Assembly: GCA_002452315.1 (NCBI GenBank)
Contig: DKFH01000083.1
Location: 1-12,626 of the forward strand
DNA from: Anaerolineaceae bacterium UBA6801
GTDB lineage: Bacteria; Chloroflexota; Anaerolineae; Anaerolineales; Anaerolineaceae
Direction: 5' to 3'
Length of the DNA: 12,626 nt
The notes below the pieces were generated by a model, which did not search any database, was not told the origin of the DNA, and saw only the letters and a program-made list of their open reading frames with translations. The first letter of the stretch is position 1; each line of letters starts with the position of its first letter. A program made the position numbers and the translations under genes. Below, piece by piece: positions 12,325 to 12,626 of this stretch.

Positions 12325-12626
12325 TTACTGGGCAGCCATCACCGGGCGGAACTTATAGCCATACACCAGCATACCGCGCTCATCGCCATCGGAGCGCAGT
12401 TTGCGGGTGACCATCTCCACCGGCATGCCGATCTGCACGTCGCCTTCGCCCAGGTCGGTCAGCTGTGCGGTGACAATTGGGCCTTCATCCAGCCTGATCA
12501 AGGCCACGGTGTAGGGCGCCTGCTCTTCAAAGCCGGCTGGCACTGTGCTCATCCGGGTGAAGGAATAAATCTCGCCCTTTCCGCTGAACACATAGGGGGT
12601 CTTGGCCTCACCGCTGCATTCCGGGC
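12325..12626 (-). CDS. Zn-ribbon/OB-fold acyl-CoA-associated protein (DUF35 type), 5' part missing
   Basis: Only the C-terminal ~100 residues lie in the window; the frame runs open through the right edge. It begins with PECSGEAKTP, the second Cys knuckle of the N-terminal rubredoxin-like zinc ribbon. The OB-fold follows: FSGKGEIYSFTRMS, then APYTVALIRLDEGPIV then TAQLTD, GDVQIGMPVEMV, and the family-typical tail VYGYKFRP. Proteins of this type accompany thiolases or HMG-CoA synthase-like enzymes and form a channel or scaffold for CoA-bound intermediates. The partner thiolase gene would be expected just right of the window but is not visible. The GTG at 12589-12591 is internal and not the true start. 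Confidence 0.88.
   Translation of the reverse strand, partial: PECSGEAKTPYVFSGKGEIYSFTRMSTVPAGFEEQAPYTVALIRLDEGPIVTAQLTDLGEGDVQIGMPVEMVTRKLRSDGDERGMLVYGYKFRPVMAAQ

Overview
The window looks like chromosomal DNA of an uncultured or little-studied bacterium of the Chloroflexota, most likely an Anaerolineae relative. This is inferred from style and not from a database match. The signs are GC-rich genes, lipoproteins with long Thr/Pro/Ser linkers, a MerR regulator fused to a cobalamin-binding domain, a DUF35-type Zn-ribbon/OB-fold protein, short palindromic intergenic repeats of the GTAGGGG...CCCTAC kind, and several -10 boxes placed so close to ATG codons that leaderless mRNAs are expected. No rRNA, tRNA, CRISPR array, transposase or phage gene was seen.

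Left part (1-2787, + strand): an AT-rich gene-free stretch ending in a palindromic repeat is followed by a small MOSC-like protein (411-824), a LysM lipoprotein (874-1890) and dihydropteroate synthase folP (1918-2787). The first two start 6 nt after a TATAAT box and share an identical 16-mer across the start. folP has a Shine-Dalgarno site and probably follows the lipoprotein in one transcript.

Middle part (2788-8339): a second palindromic repeat separates folP from the convergent pair capA-like lipoprotein (3885-5627) and CarH/LitR-type MerR-B12 regulator (2892-3839), both on the minus strand. A divergent promoter region (5628-5781) serves the capA-like gene and an MFS transporter (5782-6942). 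A second, convergent MFS transporter (7047-8339, minus) shares a bidirectional terminator with it.

Right part (8340-12626, minus strand): an accessory, partly degraded region. It holds a scrambled isoprenylcysteine-methyltransferase-like pseudogene whose middle segment is inverted. Next come two different two-gene nucleotidyltransferase modules that resemble toxin-antitoxin pairs (9532-9762 plus 8859-9539, and 11152-11406 plus 10566-11177). They are interleaved with two copies of a DUF4256 gene. One DUF4256 copy carries a single-base frameshift exactly where its near-identity to the other copy begins. An unexplained cluster of nested inverted repeats lies at 11570-11620. The window ends inside a Zn-ribbon/OB-fold acyl-CoA-associated protein.

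The strongest points for a second look are the scrambled methyltransferase pseudogene, the conversion-like mosaic of the DUF4256 pair, the recurring 6-nt -10-to-ATG geometry, and the paired nucleotidyltransferase modules.
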